A stretch of DNA of 5,858 nucleotides from Methanomethylovorans sp. PtaU1.Bin073 (GTDB lineage: Archaea; Halobacteriota; Methanosarcinia; Methanosarcinales; Methanosarcinaceae): NCBI GenBank assembly GCA_002067265.1, contig MVQW01000153.1, positions 1-5,858 of the forward strand, written 5' to 3'. Positions 5,655-5,858 of the stretch are shown in pieces. A program made the translations under genes and the position numbers. Numbering within the stretch: the first letter of the stretch is position 1; the number at the start of each line of letters is the position of its first letter. The notes beneath the pieces were generated by a model that saw nothing but the letters and a program-made list of their open reading frames with translations, searched no databases and was not told the origin of the DNA.

Positions 5655-5728
5655 CAAAATATAAATAGTTGATTTGATTGCCTATATATTAACTTATTGG
5701 CAATACCAACCAGTGTAAGTATATATAG
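5655..5728 (+). promoter_or_regulatory. mtbC promoter region: two TATA boxes flanking a dyad
   Basis: Two TATA candidates lie before the probable mtbC gene. AAAATATAAATAG (5655-5667 region) would start transcription near 5688. AAGTATATATAG (5717-5728), identical over 12 bases to the mttB promoter, would start it near 5748 and give a leader of about 45 bases. Between them sit ATTGCC 5677-5682 with GGCAAT 5699-5704, and TTGG 5697-5700 with CCAA 5706-5709, overlapping inverted repeats well placed for an operator or activator site just upstream of the second box. Confidence 0.5.
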
Positions 5729-5794
5729 ATTATTAAAGGAAAGCCCTTCCTATTATAAAAAATGGGCATAAAACAACCAATAAGAGGTATGAAA

Positions 5795-5858
5795 ATGAGC
5801 AAAGAAGAGATGTTCAAAGAACTCTCAGATGCGATCATTTCCTGTAAGAAGGACGTAG
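5795..5858 (+). CDS. mtbC: Methylamine corrinoid protein, N-terminus only (probably dimethylamine-specific MtbC)
   Basis: Only 21 codons are visible before the window ends. They read MSKEEMFKELSDAIISCKKD and one more residue, which matches the start of the methanogen corrinoid-protein family (short basic-acidic helix, then the D-A-I motif seen at the same place in the helical cap of such proteins) and most resembles MtbC as I remember it. MtbC accepts the methyl group from dimethylamine methyltransferase MtbB. The start at 5795 has GAGGT (5784-5788) 6 bases upstream; an in-frame ATG at 5789 is too close to that site. Position after the mtt genes fits, since mtbC neighbours them in Methanosarcina. 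MttC or MtmC paralogues cannot be ruled out from so few residues. Confidence 0.65.
   Translation, partial: MSKEEMFKELSDAIISCKKDV

Overview
The window comes from a methylotrophic methanogenic archaeon, almost certainly a member of the Methanosarcinaceae (Methanolobus, Methanococcoides or a relative). The evidence is a trimethylamine methyltransferase gene (mttB) read through an in-frame amber codon as pyrrolysine, its corrinoid protein (mttC), a permease of the MttP type, the start of a second corrinoid-protein gene that looks like mtbC, archaeal TATA-type promoters, strong GGAGG ribosome binding sites and AT-rich intergenic DNA. The genus cannot be fixed from the sequence alone.

Layout, all genes on the + strand. 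Bases 1-1102 hold the 3' part of a PAS-GAF-PAS sensory protein that ends without an output domain. Its amber stop codon lies inside a 12-bp hairpin followed by a T-run (probable terminator). Bases 1103-1644 are a 542-base gene-free region with several oligo-T tracts, inverted repeats, a good TATA box near 1509-1516 and a structured leader of about 100 bases. Then follow mttB (1645-3135, Pyl at codon 334) and, 30 bases on, mttC (3166-3813). A 216-base spacer carries three tandem hairpins and more inverted repeats. After it comes a tight three-gene group: mttP (best start TTG 4030), a 98-residue winged-helix-like protein starting 1 base after the mttP stop, and a 49-residue single-span membrane protein. 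A 258-base AT-rich spacer with a possible terminator, TATA boxes and a nested dyad leads to the 5' end of a corrinoid-protein gene, probably mtbC, cut off by the window edge.

How the genes work together: MttP probably imports trimethylamine. MttB moves one methyl group to the Co(I) corrinoid on MttC, leaving dimethylamine. MtbA (not in the window) passes the methyl on to coenzyme M. The probable mtbC downstream would serve the next step, dimethylamine demethylation with MtbB, so the locus is ordered along the pathway.

The core system is known. The less described parts are the two small proteins co-transcribed with mttP (a candidate DNA-binding regulator and a candidate small permease partner), the RNA structures around the amber codon and in the leaders, and the amber stop of the sensor gene in an organism that decodes amber as pyrrolysine.
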